Shown here one piece after another: positions 4,915-5,462 of a stretch of DNA of 5,462 bases (its first letter is position 1; every line of letters begins with the position of its first letter). Both the position numbers and the translations under genes were made by a program. The stretch is from Methylophilaceae bacterium UBA5127 (GTDB lineage Bacteria > Pseudomonadota > Gammaproteobacteria > Burkholderiales > Methylophilaceae), in NCBI GenBank assembly GCA_002414145.1, contig DHYP01000020.1, forward strand, positions 54,626-60,087, read 5' to 3'. The notes below the pieces were generated by a model. That model searched no databases. It saw only the letters and a list, made by a program, of their open reading frames with translations, and was not told the DNA's origin.

Positions 4915-4916
4915 TT

Positions 4917-5462
4917 ATGAACGAACTTATCACCACCTTTACAGGTATCCTCAATGGCGAAAGCCAATCTCTAGTCAATGCCCGTGATTTACATACCGTT
5001 TTAGGCTCTGGTCGCCAATTTGCCAATTGGATTCAAGAACGCATCGAAACCTACGGCTTTATTGATGGTGAGGACTTTTTAACAAATTTGAGTAAAAGTC
5101 TGATTGGCCGCCCCAAGGCTGAATACCACGTCAGTCTAGATATGGCTAAAGAGCTATGCTTGGTAGAAAATCCCAAGCAAGGCAGAAAAGCCCGCCGTTA
5201 TTTTATCGAGGTTGAAAAACTCGCCCGCCGCGAAATCCCCACCTTTTTACGCCGTGGGCAAGATGGCTTAGGCTCTCCCGCCGAGCACCAACTTGCGGTC
5301 ATGCGCAGTGTGGTGATGGAAGCCAAGCCACTGTGGGCCAAGTTACGCCGTTATTTTGAGGCAGGTTTAACGCAAAAAGAAATGCAGCGCTTGCTCACCA
5401 TTGGCGATAAACCCTTGCGTGAAAACCTGCGTTATATGGCCTTGTGTGGCTTAATTGACTAC
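4917..5462 (+). CDS. AntA/AntB-family antirepressor (3' end outside window)
   Basis: The frame runs open for 182 codons to the window edge. Residues 19-100 form the AntA/AntB-type domain: SLVNARDLHTVLGSGRQFAN, WIQERIETYGF, the loop GEDF, then YHVSLDMAKELCLVENPKQG and KARRYFIEVEKLA. A second part from about 125 includes LTQKEMQRLL (151-160) and a run resembling a helix-turn-helix (LTIGDKPLRENLRYMALCGL), probably the C-terminal domain. Such proteins neutralise a phage repressor and so promote induction; in P1 the ant genes counter the C1 repressor. The repressor acted on here is not in the window. The start is fixed by AAAAGGAAAC upstream. The leader suggests antisense control of translation. 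Confidence 0.9.
   Translation, partial: MNELITTFTGILNGESQSLVNARDLHTVLGSGRQFANWIQERIETYGFIDGEDFLTNLSKSLIGRPKAEYHVSLDMAKELCLVENPKQGRKARRYFIEVEKLARREIPTFLRRGQDGLGSPAEHQLAVMRSVVMEAKPLWAKLRRYFEAGLTQKEMQRLLTIGDKPLRENLRYMALCGLIDY

Noticed and set aside
4740..4916. An icd-like gene ahead of ant, as in P1
   Set aside because: I found no + strand frame with a start, ribosome-binding site and adequate length between the promoter and the antirepressor.
4736..5026. Open frame of 96 codons on the - strand across the leader and antirepressor start
   Set aside because: It lies over the structured leader and the N-terminal domain of the antirepressor, has no recognisable domain, and its pattern is explained by the conserved RNA and protein on the other strand.
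1..5462. tRNA genes, CRISPR arrays, insertion sequences or attachment sites
   Set aside because: No cloverleaf, no regularly spaced repeats, no transposase frame and no terminal repeats were seen; the ends of the element lie outside the window.

Overview
The window reads as part of the early/middle region of a Mu-like (transposable) prophage or phage genome, entirely on the + strand. Five products support this: the Mu-type host-nuclease inhibitor Gam, a phage HU-family protein, a Mu gp16/GemA-type protein, a Mor-type middle transcription activator, and an AntA/AntB-type antirepressor. In phage Mu, gam lies in the early region after the transposition genes, and gemA and mor lie further on, so the transposase genes are expected upstream of base 1. 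The host is probably a proteobacterium of moderate G+C; a betaproteobacterium is my guess, but no host gene is present to prove it.

Layout. (1) 13-2500 is a tight operon of six genes that overlap by a few bases or lie within about 12 bases of each other. They are two unrecognised proteins (a linker-containing protein and a CxxC protein), a small exported HNH nuclease, a winged-helix protein, Gam and a 58-residue acidic/basic helix protein. The operon ends at a good intrinsic terminator (2519-2541). (2) 2542-2701 is a non-coding control region. It has a cluster of inverted TAATGT half-sites, a possible promoter and a leader that can fold into two adjacent hairpins, followed by the HU gene. (3) 2978-3048 carries a long near-perfect hairpin with a GCAA loop and no U tract. 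After it comes a second compact block (3049-4266): a 63-residue protein, GemA, a one-span membrane protein and Mor. (4) 4286-4687 encodes a small AT-richer lipoprotein that looks like cargo. (5) 4684-4916 holds a sigma-70-like promoter overlapping the lipoprotein stop codon, then a structured leader that I interpret as a C4-type antisense RNA. (6) 4917 onward is the antirepressor gene, cut by the window edge.

How it fits together. The early block would protect DNA ends (Gam), degrade or nick DNA outside the cytoplasm (exported HNH) and regulate (winged helix). HU would help shape DNA. GemA and Mor would alter host/phage transcription and switch on the middle genes. The last module looks like the immunity control known from phages P1/P7: an antisense RNA made from the leader of the antirepressor transcript pairs with the ant ribosome-binding site. 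In this window the loop GTTTCCT plus the next T is exactly complementary to AAGGAAAC, the Shine-Dalgarno region of the antirepressor. A second loop contains TGTTGT, complementary to ACAACA just downstream of it. The closing strand TCGGGTG has two alternative partners. This RNA switch beside a Mu-type mor gene is the most interesting item in the window.
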